NCBI GenBank assembly: GCA_024680555.1
Contig: JAILCC010000023.1
Location: forward strand, 1-42,249
DNA: 42,249 nucleotides
Source: a bacterium
Lineage (GTDB): Bacteria; Cyanobacteriota; Vampirovibrionia; Gastranaerophilales; JAILCC01
Reading direction: 5' to 3'
The first letter of the stretch is position 1. The number at the start of each line of letters is the position of its first letter. This document shows positions 16,642 to 25,744 of this stretch, piece by piece. Below the pieces are notes generated by a model that was not told where the DNA came from, did no database searches, and saw only the letters and a program-made list of their open reading frames with translations. The position numbers and the translations under genes are program-made.

Positions 16642-18354
16642 TTATAACCTATCTTTACGAAGATAATCAAGTGCAAAATCTAGAACCTTATCCGGCGAAA
16701 TTTTTCCAGTTTCGTCAGTCATTCTTAACTTGTATTCTACCAACCCTTCTGCAAGAGTTTTGCCGAGAGTAATTCTCAAAGGAATGCCGATAAGGTCTGC
16801 ATCTTTGAATTTTACACCCGCTCTTTCATCTCTGTCATCCATAAGCACTTCAATACCGGCTTTTTGGAATGAAACGTATAACTCATTTACAATTTTCATT
16901 TGTTCTTCGTCATTGATGTTTACGGGGATGAGAATTGCTTCATAAGGCGCAATTTCTTTTGGCCATTTAATACCGAAATCATCATGGAATTTTTCAATGG
17001 CTGCTGCTGCAGTTCTTGAAACCCCGATACCGTAACAACCCATTATGAAAGGCTTTTCATTTCCGTCAACATCTTGAAATACCGCATTCATTTTAGAAGA
17101 ATACTTTGTTCCGAGTTGGAAAATGTTACCGACTTCTATACCCTGTGTCATTTTTAGCGGTTTGCCGCAAACAGGACAAGCTTCACCAGCTTTTGAAAGT
17201 CTGACATCAAACAGTTCGGGAAGTTCATAATCTATACCCCAATTTGCACCAACTTGGTGAACATCTTTTTCATTTAAGCCTATTACAAAATTTTTCAAAT
17301 CTTTTACGCTGTTATCTGCGATAACTCTGCATTTCGCATTTTTAAGTCCGACAAAACCTGCTTCGGCTCCGAGATATTCCGCAATTTCAACAGAGCTTGC
17401 AATTCTTATTTCGTTAGCTCCAAGTGCATTTTTCAGTTTTGTTTCTTCAAGACTTTGGTCGCCTCTAATCATAATTTGTACGGGTTTTCCGTCTGCAATA
17501 TACACAAGAGCTTTGCAGATTACGGATGGTTCAACTTTTAAAAATGCTGATAAATCTTCAATTGATTTGATATTTGGTGTTGATACAACTTCGCACTTTG
17601 AAAAACCGCCGTCAGTATTTGCAGGTACGGGCTGAGTTTGTGCGTGGTTTGTGTTGGAAGCATAATCGCAACAATCGCAATACAGAACATCGTTTTCACC
17701 GCTATCTGTTTCTACAAGCACCATAAATTCGTGGCTTAAACTTCCGCCAATTGCACCTGAGTCGCTTCTTACCATTCTTGTATCAAGTCCGCAGCGTTTG
17801 AATATTCTTGTATAAGCTTGTGCCATTACTTCATAAGATTTTTCCAAGCCTTCTTGGTCTGCATCAAAGCTGTAGGCATCTTTCATTATAAATTCTCTGC
17901 CTCTCAATAGACCAAATCTCGGACGAATTTCATCACGATATTTGTTTTGAATTTGGTATAAATTTACAGGTAATTGTCTGTATGATTTTATGCCTTCACG
18001 TGCTACCCACGTAACAACTTCTTCCGCAGTAGGGGCGAGGGCAAGCATTCTGTCATGCCTGTCGGTAAAACGCATCAATTCTTTGCCGTAAACTTCCCAC
18101 CTGCCTGATTCTTCCCAAAGTTCTTTTGGCTGCACAATCGGCATCAATATTTCTTGTGCACCTGATGCGTCCATTTCTTCTCTTACTATATTTTCAATTT
18201 TTTTGATAACTCTCCACATCAACGGTAAAAAAGTATATACACCGTTGGTAAGTTTTCTTATATATCCTGCTCTGACAAGCATTTTATGGCTGACAACTTC
18301 TGCATCCGCCGGATAATCTCTCAATGTTTGTACAAATAAATTAGACATTTTCAT
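16642..18354 (-). CDS. proS: Prolyl-tRNA synthetase
   Basis: A 570-residue class II synthetase of the bacterial type, with the editing (INS, YbaK-like) domain inserted between motifs 2 and 3. Visible are 'GVYTFLPL', motif 2 around 'KYRDEIRPRFGLLRGREFIMKD', the INS region (about 230-385), and motif 3 'FIMGCYGIGVSR' followed by the anticodon-binding domain. The frame extends to ATGs at 18384, but GAGGGA lies the right distance before the ATG at 18354, which also gives the usual family length. The gene sits between the M14 peptidase gene and the GGDEF gene on the same strand. Confidence 0.96.
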   Translation of the reverse strand: MKMSNLFVQTLRDYPADAEVVSHKMLVRAGYIRKLTNGVYTFLPLMWRVIKKIENIVREEMDASGAQEILMPIVQPKELWEESGRWEVYGKELMRFTDRHDRMLALAPTAEEVVTWVAREGIKSYRQLPVNLYQIQNKYRDEIRPRFGLLRGREFIMKDAYSFDADQEGLEKSYEVMAQAYTRIFKRCGLDTRMVRSDSGAIGGSLSHEFMVLVETDSGENDVLYCDCCDYASNTNHAQTQPVPANTDGGFSKCEVVSTPNIKSIEDLSAFLKVEPSVICKALVYIADGKPVQIMIRGDQSLEETKLKNALGANEIRIASSVEIAEYLGAEAGFVGLKNAKCRVIADNSVKDLKNFVIGLNEKDVHQVGANWGIDYELPELFDVRLSKAGEACPVCGKPLKMTQGIEVGNIFQLGTKYSSKMNAVFQDVDGNEKPFIMGCYGIGVSRTAAAAIEKFHDDFGIKWPKEIAPYEAILIPVNINDEEQMKIVNELYVSFQKAGIEVLMDDRDERAGVKFKDADLIGIPLRITLGKTLAEGLVEYKLRMTDETGKISPDKVLDFALDYLRKDRL

Positions 18355-18426
18355 GACTATATCCCTCTTTTCTTGCCTCATCATATCAGAAAATAAAAAA
18401 ACCTGCCATATATTTGGCTCAAGTCA

Positions 18427-19080
18427 TTATAAATTTGCCAGATAAACAAAGACTTTTTCATTTTGTATCCAAAGTTTTTCGTTTGATAATTTATCGGAAA
18501 CTTCAAGTGTTATGATGGGAATGTTTCTTTCTATTCCGCAAAATGTTCCAAATGAGCCCGGTGTCGGGTATCCGATATCTGCTTGAACCGGATAACCGGT
18601 GATTTCAGATATTTTTTGTGCAATTTTTTCTCCGCCGCCATCATAGTTCACAATGGCAAAAGGTGCATGAAAGCTCAATATTATGTCAAATTTTATAGAG
18701 TCTATTATTTTTGAAAGGAATTGAGTTTCCATTTCCGAATTTGCATAATCTCCGGAAGTTGTTCCGTCATCAAAGGTCGTTACTTCGTAGTTTTGAGTCG
18801 GAAAATTTCTGTTCAAGTCAACATTGTTTGAGTTTCCTCGTTGTCCTTTTTGCATACCGTCGGGATTTAAGCAGGGGATAAAATAAAGATTGTTTTTAAA
18901 ATTCAGTTTTTCGGTTTCAATTTTTTTAATAAAATTTTCAATTAAAAATTTCCCTTGTGGCTCTTCTCCGTGAGTAACCCCGAGAAACAGAATATTCTTG
19001 CTGCTTTTATCGGATAATTTTCCTAACAGTTGTATTTTGTTGCCGTTTTTTGTTTGCAGTCTTTCTATGGTTTTTATCAT
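18427..19080 (-). CDS. M14-family zinc carboxypeptidase, MpaA-like (putative murein peptide amidase)
   Basis: The 217-residue protein carries the M14 zinc site: HGEE (His37, Glu40) and His138 in 'ILSFHAP', with substrate-binding NPDG (72-75) and DLNRNFP (89-94), and catalytic Glu193 in 'ITLEVSD'. Length and the motif spacing resemble MpaA, which cleaves the gamma-D-Glu-diaminopimelate bond of recycled murein peptides. No signal peptide is seen, consistent with a cytoplasmic recycling enzyme. Other substrates are possible. It is upstream of proS, with a weak hairpin and T-run between them. Confidence 0.82.
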   Translation of the reverse strand: MIKTIERLQTKNGNKIQLLGKLSDKSSKNILFLGVTHGEEPQGKFLIENFIKKIETEKLNFKNNLYFIPCLNPDGMQKGQRGNSNNVDLNRNFPTQNYEVTTFDDGTTSGDYANSEMETQFLSKIIDSIKFDIILSFHAPFAIVNYDGGGEKIAQKISEITGYPVQADIGYPTPGSFGTFCGIERNIPIITLEVSDKLSNEKLWIQNEKVFVYLANL

Positions 19081-19215
19081 AATATTACCCCCGCAAAAAC
19101 GATTATATCATAGGCTATCTAATATGAATAACTGATTTTTCTTCAAAATTCTTCAATAAAAAAAGGCTATCTTATACAATAAAGATACGAAGTTTAATAA
19201 TATAAGGATTTTTGT

Positions 19216-19407
19216 ATGGCGAGAATAGTTCTTAGATTTTTGATTGTATTTGCGCTGATTATAAACTTGATAATGATAATTTTGTCATACATTTATGGTG
19301 TGAATATATACCAAAAATACGGTAAACAAATTCTAAAAGTGCTTGGCGTGTTTGTGCTTTTGATTGTTGCGTTTTATGTTGCCCTAGCTTTATTGGGTTT
19401 AAGCTAA
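19216..19407 (+). CDS. Small two-TM membrane protein, unknown
   Basis: A 63-residue protein with two hydrophobic stretches (about 5-28 and 41-62) joined by a short basic loop 'YQKYGKQ'. An AAGGA ribosome binding site lies seven bases before the ATG. I do not recognise the family. It ends two bases before the upstream edge of the prohibitin-like frame, so it may be translated together with that SPFH membrane protein. Its size and context make it a candidate partner or regulator, by inference only. Confidence 0.6.
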   Translation: MARIVLRFLIVFALIINLIMIILSYIYGVNIYQKYGKQILKVLGVFVLLIVAFYVALALLGLS

Positions 19408-19547
19408 AAATGAATAGCAAGAAAAACCGAAAAAAGAGACGGCAAAATGAACGGGAACAATATGACAATCAATCAAAATATGCTTCGGTTAAGGAAATTT
19501 ATAAAAGTATTAAAGATGTACTAAATAACATAATAAAGGAGATTTTT

Positions 19548-20333
19548 ATGGAAAACGGTTTTAAAAACGGAATGTTGATATTGGTGCTTGCAATATTGGC
19601 AATTCTGGTAGTGGTAATTAACCCGATTGCAATTGTCGGAGTAGGAGAAAGAGGCGTAAAAGTTACATTGGGACAAGTTTCTCCACAAAGTTTTACAGAG
19701 GGGATACATATTGTTACGCCGTTCATTTCAAAAATTGTTAACATGGATGTAAAAACTCAAAAAAATACATATACGACATCCGTTTATACAAAAGATATTC
19801 AACAGGCAAGAATTTCATACGTTACTAACTATAATCTTCAACCATCAAACGCATATAAAATGTACAGAGAAGTTGGTAACGATTACATAAACGTTATTTT
19901 GATGCCGGTTTTGGAAGGTACCATAAAAGATGTTATAGGTAAGTGGAATGCGCAAGATTTGGTTGCAAATAGAGAAAAAGCAGCGAGCGAAATTCTTTCC
20001 AAGCTTCAAACTCAATTGGAACCCAAATATATAAATGTTACCGATTTTCAAATGGTCGAAATTAAATATTCGGATGTATTTGAAAAAGCTATTGAAAGTA
20101 AAGTTACTGCTGAGCAAGAAGCTCTGAAAGCGAAGAATAAAACGGTTCAGGTTCAGGAAGAAGCAAGACAAAAATTGATTTCTGCCGAAGCTGAGGCTAA
20201 GTCTATGGCAATAAGAGCCAATGCTCTTACACAAAACAAAGCTCTTGTAGAATATGAAGCAGTTCAAAAATGGGATGGAAAACTTCCGACTTATACACTT
20301 GGAAACACGGTTCCGTTCTTGAATTTACACTAG
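19548..20333 (+). CDS. Prohibitin-like SPFH/band 7 membrane protein
   Basis: The 261-residue protein has one N-terminal TM (about 8-30), the SPFH domain beginning 'GVGERGVKVTLGQV', a long helical region, and the prohibitin-type C-terminus 'AEAKSMAIRANAL' and 'VQKWDGKLPTY'. Such proteins form ring or cage scaffolds in the membrane, often with FtsH-type proteases. The frame is open back to an ATG at 19410, which would add 46 mostly basic, polar residues before the TM. The ATG at 19548 has a perfect AAGGAG ribosome binding site (19536-19541) and places the TM first as in homologues, so I chose it. A terminator follows. Confidence 0.88.
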   Translation: MENGFKNGMLILVLAILAILVVVINPIAIVGVGERGVKVTLGQVSPQSFTEGIHIVTPFISKIVNMDVKTQKNTYTTSVYTKDIQQARISYVTNYNLQPSNAYKMYREVGNDYINVILMPVLEGTIKDVIGKWNAQDLVANREKAASEILSKLQTQLEPKYINVTDFQMVEIKYSDVFEKAIESKVTAEQEALKAKNKTVQVQEEARQKLISAEAEAKSMAIRANALTQNKALVEYEAVQKWDGKLPTYTLGNTVPFLNLH

Positions 20334-20351
20334 TTTAAAAAGCAGATAAAA

Positions 20352-20381
20352 ACAGGGTGCGGGTTTTGCGCCCTGTTTTTT
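20352..20381 (+). terminator. Rho-independent terminator after the SPFH gene
   Basis: ACAGGGTGC (20352-20360) pairs with GCGCCCTGT (20368-20376) with one G-T wobble, followed by a run of T to 20381. It ends the 19216-20333 unit before the transporter gene. Confidence 0.88.
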
Positions 20382-20451
20382 ATTTGCTTTACTATATTTT
20401 TTCAGCCGTGTAAAATATAGGCAATATGGCAGATATTTAGGAGAGAGAAAA

Positions 20452-21735
20452 ATGGATTTTTTCAGCAACTTTATCCATCAGCATGCAATGTGGATTGCGT
20501 TTGCTATTCTTGGTGTTGCGTACATTTTCATTGCATTGGAAAAAATACCCAAAATGGTTATTGCTATAATCGGAGCTTCTTTGACTCTCCTTTTGGGACT
20601 GATAAATTCAACGGATGCTTTTTCGCATGTTGATTTTAACGTGCTTTTCCTGCTTGTTAGCATGATGGTTATAGTCAGTATTTCGGCAAAAAGCGGAATG
20701 TATGACTGGCTTGCAATAGAATTGGTAAAACTTACCAAGGGTAAACCCATCCGTGTTTTATGCGTTTTGGCACTGTTTACCGGATTTGTGTCTGCGTTTT
20801 TGGATAATGTTACGACCGTTATTCTCGTTATGCCTTTGACATTCGTTATATCTGAGCTTTTTGAAATTTCACCCATTCCTTTTTTGATTAGTGAAATTAT
20901 TGCCTCAAATATTGGTGGTACCGCTACATTGATTGGTGATCCTCCGAATATTATTATTGCAAGTAAGGCAGACCTTTCTTTTATGGACTTTTTGACAAAT
21001 TTAACTCCGGTTGTTGTCGTGATAATGTCGGTTGCACTTATTATTTTGGGGTTGTGGTTTAGAAAAGATATTAAAGTAAAAGATGCAAATATTAAAAAAG
21101 TTTTGGATATTGATAACACTAAGACAATAAAAAACAGAAACCTTATGATTCGTTCCATTATCGTTTTAGCGTTGGTTATATTTGGTTTTATTATGCATGA
21201 TAAAACAGGTTTGGCTGCGTATGTACCTGCAATGGCAGGTGCAGGTTTTATGCTTTTATTTGAAAAACCGCATAAAATATTGATGAATGTTGAGTGGAGT
21301 ACGATAATATTTTTTGCCGGATTATTTATCATAATCGGCGGAATTGAAGTAAACGGCGGTATTCATTTCTTGGCTAATAAGCTTATTGAAGCTACTGGCG
21401 GAAATACCAAGATAGCTTCAATGCTCATATTATGGGGTTCAGGTATTGTTTCGGGTATTGTTGATAACATTCCATATACTGCAACTATGGCACCATTGAT
21501 ATCGAATTTGGGCGAAGTTATGAATCTTCAGCCGTTGTGGTGGAGCTTGTCGTTGGGTGCTTGCCTTGGCGGAAACTTTACGATTGTTGGGGCTGCCGCA
21601 AATGTTATTGTTTCCGAAAAAGCATCCGCAGAGGGACACAAGATTACATTCCTCGGATTTATGAAATATGGTGTGATTATAACTACAACTTCTCTGTTAA
21701 TTTCAACAGGATTTTTGCTAATAAAATTTTTCTGA
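20452..21735 (+). CDS. ArsB/NhaD-superfamily ion transporter
   Basis: A 427-residue protein with 11-12 TM segments. Two pseudo-repeated signature regions of the IT superfamily are visible: 'SAFLDNVTTVILVMPLT' and 'ASNIGGTATLIGDPPNI' in the first half, and 'SGIVDNIPYTATMAPLI' and 'LGGNFTIVGAAANVI' in the second. These helix-break motifs form the ion and substrate sites in ArsB/NhaD/P-protein type carriers. A Na+/H+ antiporter or an anion carrier are both possible; nothing nearby (no arsenic genes) decides. GAGAGAG precedes the ATG and strong terminators lie on both sides, so it is transcribed alone. Confidence 0.88.
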   Translation: MDFFSNFIHQHAMWIAFAILGVAYIFIALEKIPKMVIAIIGASLTLLLGLINSTDAFSHVDFNVLFLLVSMMVIVSISAKSGMYDWLAIELVKLTKGKPIRVLCVLALFTGFVSAFLDNVTTVILVMPLTFVISELFEISPIPFLISEIIASNIGGTATLIGDPPNIIIASKADLSFMDFLTNLTPVVVVIMSVALIILGLWFRKDIKVKDANIKKVLDIDNTKTIKNRNLMIRSIIVLALVIFGFIMHDKTGLAAYVPAMAGAGFMLLFEKPHKILMNVEWSTIIFFAGLFIIIGGIEVNGGIHFLANKLIEATGGNTKIASMLILWGSGIVSGIVDNIPYTATMAPLISNLGEVMNLQPLWWSLSLGACLGGNFTIVGAAANVIVSEKASAEGHKITFLGFMKYGVIITTTSLLISTGFLLIKFF

Positions 21736-21774
21736 TTGTAAAAATATTGTTACATATATAAAAGCATTGTTATT

Positions 21775-21800
21775 GGGGCATTTTAAGTGATGCCCCTTTT
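21775..21800 (+). terminator. Rho-independent terminator after the transporter gene
   Basis: GGGGCAT (21775-21781) and ATGCCCC (21790-21796) form a perfect 7-base stem with an 8-base loop, followed by TTTT. Confidence 0.85.
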
Positions 21801-21884
21801 GTATTTCTGTTTAAGTGTTAAAGATTTTGCCGAAATATCCGATATACAAGATGAGTTTGTGTGTGAATTGTAAGGAGATAGGGC

Positions 21885-24800
21885 ATGACTATCTATTCCA
21901 ATCTAAAGCTTTTAAAATACATGCAAGTAAACAATGTTGATATAGATAAGGCAAAAAAGGCGATTAAAGAGGAGGAAGAACAAGAAAATAATCAAGGTGG
22001 TAATACACCTACCTGTTCGGAAAATGATGCAGGTTCTTACGATGCACTTAATTATGAAGCCCTTGCAAATTCAATATTGGTTTCTAATAAAGCAAAAGAG
22101 AATTATTTATCAACGACATATGAACTCAAATCAGGTACAAACGAAATTGTTGTGAACGGAGAAACAATAAAGGTTTCTGCGAGTATTTCTACCGGCGGAA
22201 TAACTCTCATTGTTGACAGTGACGGCAAAATCAATGTTCATTCTACTACTGAGGGCTATTCATCATTATCATTCAACACGGATATTGACTTAAAAATCAA
22301 TGTTGCCGAATGTAACAACGAAGCTTTTAGGCTTACCGGCGGCAAAGGTAATGATGTTATTACCGTACAAGAGGGCGTAACACTCTATAATGTCGATGCT
22401 TCTGACGGTGATGATATTGTCGTAAATAACGGAACTGTAAAATATAATCTCGGCGGAGGCAGTGACGAAGATATTGTCCTCAATACAGGTAATGTAAATG
22501 ATGATATGTCAGGCGGCTATGGCGATGATATTCTCTGGAACGGCAATTATGTAAAAGATGAAATGCAGGGTAATGCGGGCGATGACATTATCATAAATGA
22601 CGCTACCGCTGCATACGGCTTATATGGCGGAGATGACAATGATACGATTATAAATAACGGTGAGACAAAATGGATATACGGTCATGCCGGTGATGATTAT
22701 ATTGAAAATAACAGTTCCGTTAATTATTTATACGGTAACGGCGGAAATGATACGATTGTAAATAATGGAAATATTAGTTCATGGTTTTATGCTAATGAAG
22801 GACAGGATACTGTTGAAAACAACGGTTCATATTCTACTTTATATTCAAATGACCAAACAAAAATTAGCGGTCATTCCGGAATGTTTGAGGAGTATATGTA
22901 CGAAAACGGACAAAAACTCACAGGCAGTTCTTCTATTGACGGAAAATACTATAAAGCAGGTAAGCTTTCATCCGGTTATACAAAAGATAATGAGGCATAT
23001 TTCTATTCTGACGGAGTTTTATACATGGATAGCTCCAGAAAAGAAAAATATAATGGCATTCTTTCTGATAACAACAAATTGTATGCGGATGGCTTGGTGT
23101 TTAATGGAACATATACTGACGGCTTGATGTACAATATGGGCGAAAAATTGACCGGAGATAAGGACGGAAAAACATATCAAGACGGAAAATTGATGATAAA
23201 TGGCAGCGCTGCAGATACAACGGTTGATGGAATTTTGTATAGCGGCGGGGCTGCATTTAACGGATTAAGAAACGGCATCTTTTATGTAAACGGTGTAGCA
23301 GGTACAGGCGTTGCATCAGATGGCAAATATTATGAAAACGGTTCGGTTGGAACAGGTGTTTATAATGATAAATATTATGAAAATGGCATATATCAGTGGG
23401 ATGAATACCTGTTTGATAATTCATCCAAAACCAAAACGGTAACAATCGGCACTCAAGAGGTCAGAATCACAACGGACCTCCAAACAAAAGGAAGTGTTAG
23501 AATTACTGTTGAACCTGACGGTGCGATAAAAATTTATAATAATAAAGGGAATTCGGTATCTTTTGTTGCAACCGAAGGGTTGAATATCACGATTGCAGAA
23601 AATAACTATACCGGTTTTACTGTCAGCGGCGGCAGCGGAGATGATACCATTACCGTTAATGAAAATATTAGTATGGGCTATGTCTATGGACGTAAAGGTA
23701 ACGATACGCTTATAAATAACGGCACGATAAACAACGGTATGAACGGAGATGATGGTGAAGATACAATAATAAATAACGGTACTGCAAGCAGTATCAGCGG
23801 TGGTGCGGATAATGACAACATCACTAATAATGTTAACGCTACGGCATCAACCATAACCGCTAATGACGGTGACGATACAATTACTAACAAAGGTACGGCA
23901 AGCAATTTGAATGGTGGTAACGGCAATGACAGAATTATAAATACTGCAGAAGGTACGGTAACATCGGGCATGAACGGTGCATCAGGTAATGACTATATTG
24001 AAAATAACGGTAATGCAGCCAATATGTATGGTGATGACGGTAATGATGAACTTACCAATAATGCAAAAGTAACAGGTCATATGGATGGTGGCAAAGGCGA
24101 TGATATCACCATAAATAATGCCGAAGGTCAAACTATATGGTCGGGTGCAGGCAATGATACAATTATAAATAACGGAACATTACACTGGGTAGATGGTGAT
24201 GACGGCGATGATACGCTTATCAATAACGGTGATGTATCGTGGTTGTTCAGAGGTAATGCCGGTGATGATATTATAGTTAACAATGGGACGGTAAAAACAA
24301 CTTCTTCAAGTGATGCCGAAATTATGCTAGTTAAAAAGAACGGAAAATATTATTCTGCGGATGAACTCTTTAACGGAGACCTTTTAGGCGTACGCTATGT
24401 AAACGGAAGTGTTGCAAATGGCGGGTATGACGGTATTTACTACAAAGACGGTGTAAAAGACACGACTTTTACCGGAGTTGCAAAGGATAAAAAATTCTAT
24501 AAAAACGGCGATATTTATACCGGAACATACGATGGTGTTTATTACGTCAGTGGCGATAAAGCTAACGGAATATACAACAATTACTATTACAAAGACGGCG
24601 TTTTCGGAACAGGGGCATGTGGAGATTTTTATTACACAAATGGTGTAAAAGACAGGACATTTACCGGTACCGCAGATAATAAATATTACAAAAACGGTGC
24701 GGTTTACACAGGTGTATTAAATGGCAAATACTACAAAGACGGTACACTGTATACAGGTTTGCTTGCAAATAAATTTTATAACCAAGGCGTACTTGCAAAT

Positions 24801-25637
24801 GGTGAAGTTGACGGTATATATTATGCAAACGGCTCAAAAGCAAGCGGTGTTTACGGGAACAAATATTATAAAGACGGAAAACCTGCCACAGGTACATACA
24901 ATAGCATATATTACGTAAATGGTGATAAAGCTGAGGGTTTAATAAATAACAAATTGTATAAGGCAGGCAGACTTGCGTCAGGTCCTTATGACGGAGCTTA
25001 CTACTCAAACGGTGTTAAGAACACAAGTTTTACCGGAATTGCATCCGACAAAAAATATTACAAAAATGGTGTTCTGTTTACCGGTACAGCAAACAGCATA
25101 TATTATAATAAAGGTGAAAAAGCTCAAGGTATCGTTGACGGTAAATACTACCAAAACGGAAAACTATTGACAGGAACGGCTGACGGAAAATACTACAACA
25201 AAGGCGTTCTTGCAAACGGTACCATTAGCGGCAAATATTACAAAAAAGGTGTTTTGTTTACCGGTACGGCAAGCGGTGTTTACTATAACAACGGTGTAAA
25301 AGCAACAGGCGTATTCAACAACAAATATTATAAGAACGGCAAAGTTGCGACAGGTACATATAACAGCGTATATTACGTAAAAGGTTCACCCGCAAACGGC
25401 ACATATAACAGTAAACTTTATCAAAACGGTAAAGTATTTACAGGCATATACAAAAATAAATATTACAAAAAAGGTAAAGTTGCGACCGGAACTTATAACG
25501 GAAAATATTATGTAAAAGGTTCACTTGCAAACGGTACATACAACAATAAGTTATACAAAAAAGGTGTTCTCTTTACTGGTGTTTATGACGGCTATAATTA
25601 CAAAGACGGTGTAAAAGGTAAAAAGGTTAAAAAATAA
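21885..25637 (+). CDS. 1250-residue two-unit repeat protein with RTX-like and YYxNG repeats, function unknown
   Basis: Layout: a polar N-terminus with no signal peptide (1-80), then two copies of one unit. Each unit has a ~65-residue beta segment (about 82-148 and 512-579), a block of GDD/NNG repeats related to RTX calcium-binding nonapeptides (149-330; 580-805), and a block of aromatic repeats with consensus KYYKNGxxxTG (about 334-505; 850-1250). The second copy of the aromatic block is much longer (~25 repeats). The C-terminus ends in lysines with no sorting motif. RTX-like repeats suggest a Ca2+-binding secreted or surface protein, possibly by type I export, but no export genes are nearby. 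The aromatic repeats recall cell-wall-binding or MORN/YwqK-like repeats. A GGAGAT ribosome binding site supports the start. Confidence 0.85.
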   Translation: MTIYSNLKLLKYMQVNNVDIDKAKKAIKEEEEQENNQGGNTPTCSENDAGSYDALNYEALANSILVSNKAKENYLSTTYELKSGTNEIVVNGETIKVSASISTGGITLIVDSDGKINVHSTTEGYSSLSFNTDIDLKINVAECNNEAFRLTGGKGNDVITVQEGVTLYNVDASDGDDIVVNNGTVKYNLGGGSDEDIVLNTGNVNDDMSGGYGDDILWNGNYVKDEMQGNAGDDIIINDATAAYGLYGGDDNDTIINNGETKWIYGHAGDDYIENNSSVNYLYGNGGNDTIVNNGNISSWFYANEGQDTVENNGSYSTLYSNDQTKISGHSGMFEEYMYENGQKLTGSSSIDGKYYKAGKLSSGYTKDNEAYFYSDGVLYMDSSRKEKYNGILSDNNKLYADGLVFNGTYTDGLMYNMGEKLTGDKDGKTYQDGKLMINGSAADTTVDGILYSGGAAFNGLRNGIFYVNGVAGTGVASDGKYYENGSVGTGVYNDKYYENGIYQWDEYLFDNSSKTKTVTIGTQEVRITTDLQTKGSVRITVEPDGAIKIYNNKGNSVSFVATEGLNITIAENNYTGFTVSGGSGDDTITVNENISMGYVYGRKGNDTLINNGTINNGMNGDDGEDTIINNGTASSISGGADNDNITNNVNATASTITANDGDDTITNKGTASNLNGGNGNDRIINTAEGTVTSGMNGASGNDYIENNGNAANMYGDDGNDELTNNAKVTGHMDGGKGDDITINNAEGQTIWSGAGNDTIINNGTLHWVDGDDGDDTLINNGDVSWLFRGNAGDDIIVNNGTVKTTSSSDAEIMLVKKNGKYYSADELFNGDLLGVRYVNGSVANGGYDGIYYKDGVKDTTFTGVAKDKKFYKNGDIYTGTYDGVYYVSGDKANGIYNNYYYKDGVFGTGACGDFYYTNGVKDRTFTGTADNKYYKNGAVYTGVLNGKYYKDGTLYTGLLANKFYNQGVLANGEVDGIYYANGSKASGVYGNKYYKDGKPATGTYNSIYYVNGDKAEGLINNKLYKAGRLASGPYDGAYYSNGVKNTSFTGIASDKKYYKNGVLFTGTANSIYYNKGEKAQGIVDGKYYQNGKLLTGTADGKYYNKGVLANGTISGKYYKKGVLFTGTASGVYYNNGVKATGVFNNKYYKNGKVATGTYNSVYYVKGSPANGTYNSKLYQNGKVFTGIYKNKYYKKGKVATGTYNGKYYVKGSLANGTYNNKLYKKGVLFTGVYDGYNYKDGVKGKKVKK
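22330..22870 (+). repeat. GDD/NNG (RTX-like) repeat block, copy 1
   Basis: Residues about 149-330 of the large protein. Repeats of roughly 18-20 residues alternate a GGxGDD turn with a short strand and NNG, as in GGKGNDVI, GDDIVVNNG, GDDTIINNG-like variants. The GGxGxD core matches calcium-binding RTX turns. Confidence 0.8.
22885..23400 (+). repeat. Aromatic YYxNG repeat block, copy 1 (degenerate)
   Basis: Residues about 334-505. Units such as KYYKAGKLSSG, IFYVNGVAGTG and KYYENGSVGTG recur every 15-20 residues but are more diverged than in the second block. Confidence 0.75.
23622..24300 (+). repeat. GDD/NNG (RTX-like) repeat block, copy 2
   Basis: Residues about 580-805. At least eleven turns are seen, including GGSGDDTI, GRKGNDTL, GDDGEDTI, GGNGNDRI, GASGNDYI, GGKGDDIT and GNAGDDII, most followed by NNG. 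Confidence 0.82.
24434..25637 (+). repeat. 15-residue aromatic repeat array, about 25 units
   Basis: Residues about 850-1250. Most units are exactly 15 residues with consensus (K/I/V)YY-x-(N/D/K)G-xxx-(T/N)G-xxxx; three units carry a 3-4 residue insertion around (T/S)FTG. Neighbouring units use different synonymous codons for the same YY and NG residues, so the protein pattern is kept while the DNA has drifted. Confidence 0.87.
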
Positions 25638-25744
25638 TAACTTGTAAAAAACTCTGCAAATTCTATATTCTTCACAAATATTGTAATGATTCTTTGCTTA
25701 TGGTAAAAATTATAGTAGTCGAATAGGAATATAGGTAGAGAAAT

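Noticed and set aside
20478..21332. Long minus-strand frame (284 codons) under the transporter gene
   Set aside because: It lies wholly inside a clearly recognised transporter, has no ribosome binding site and its hydrophobic content mirrors the TM codons of the real gene.
22330..25637. Repeats read as a CRISPR array or as DNA satellite
   Set aside because: The period is in the protein, units are contiguous without spacers and the frame is open throughout 1250 codons.
25694..25716. Promoter TTGCTT/TATAGT before aspS
   Set aside because: The spacing is only 11 bases; no better pair was found, so none is listed.
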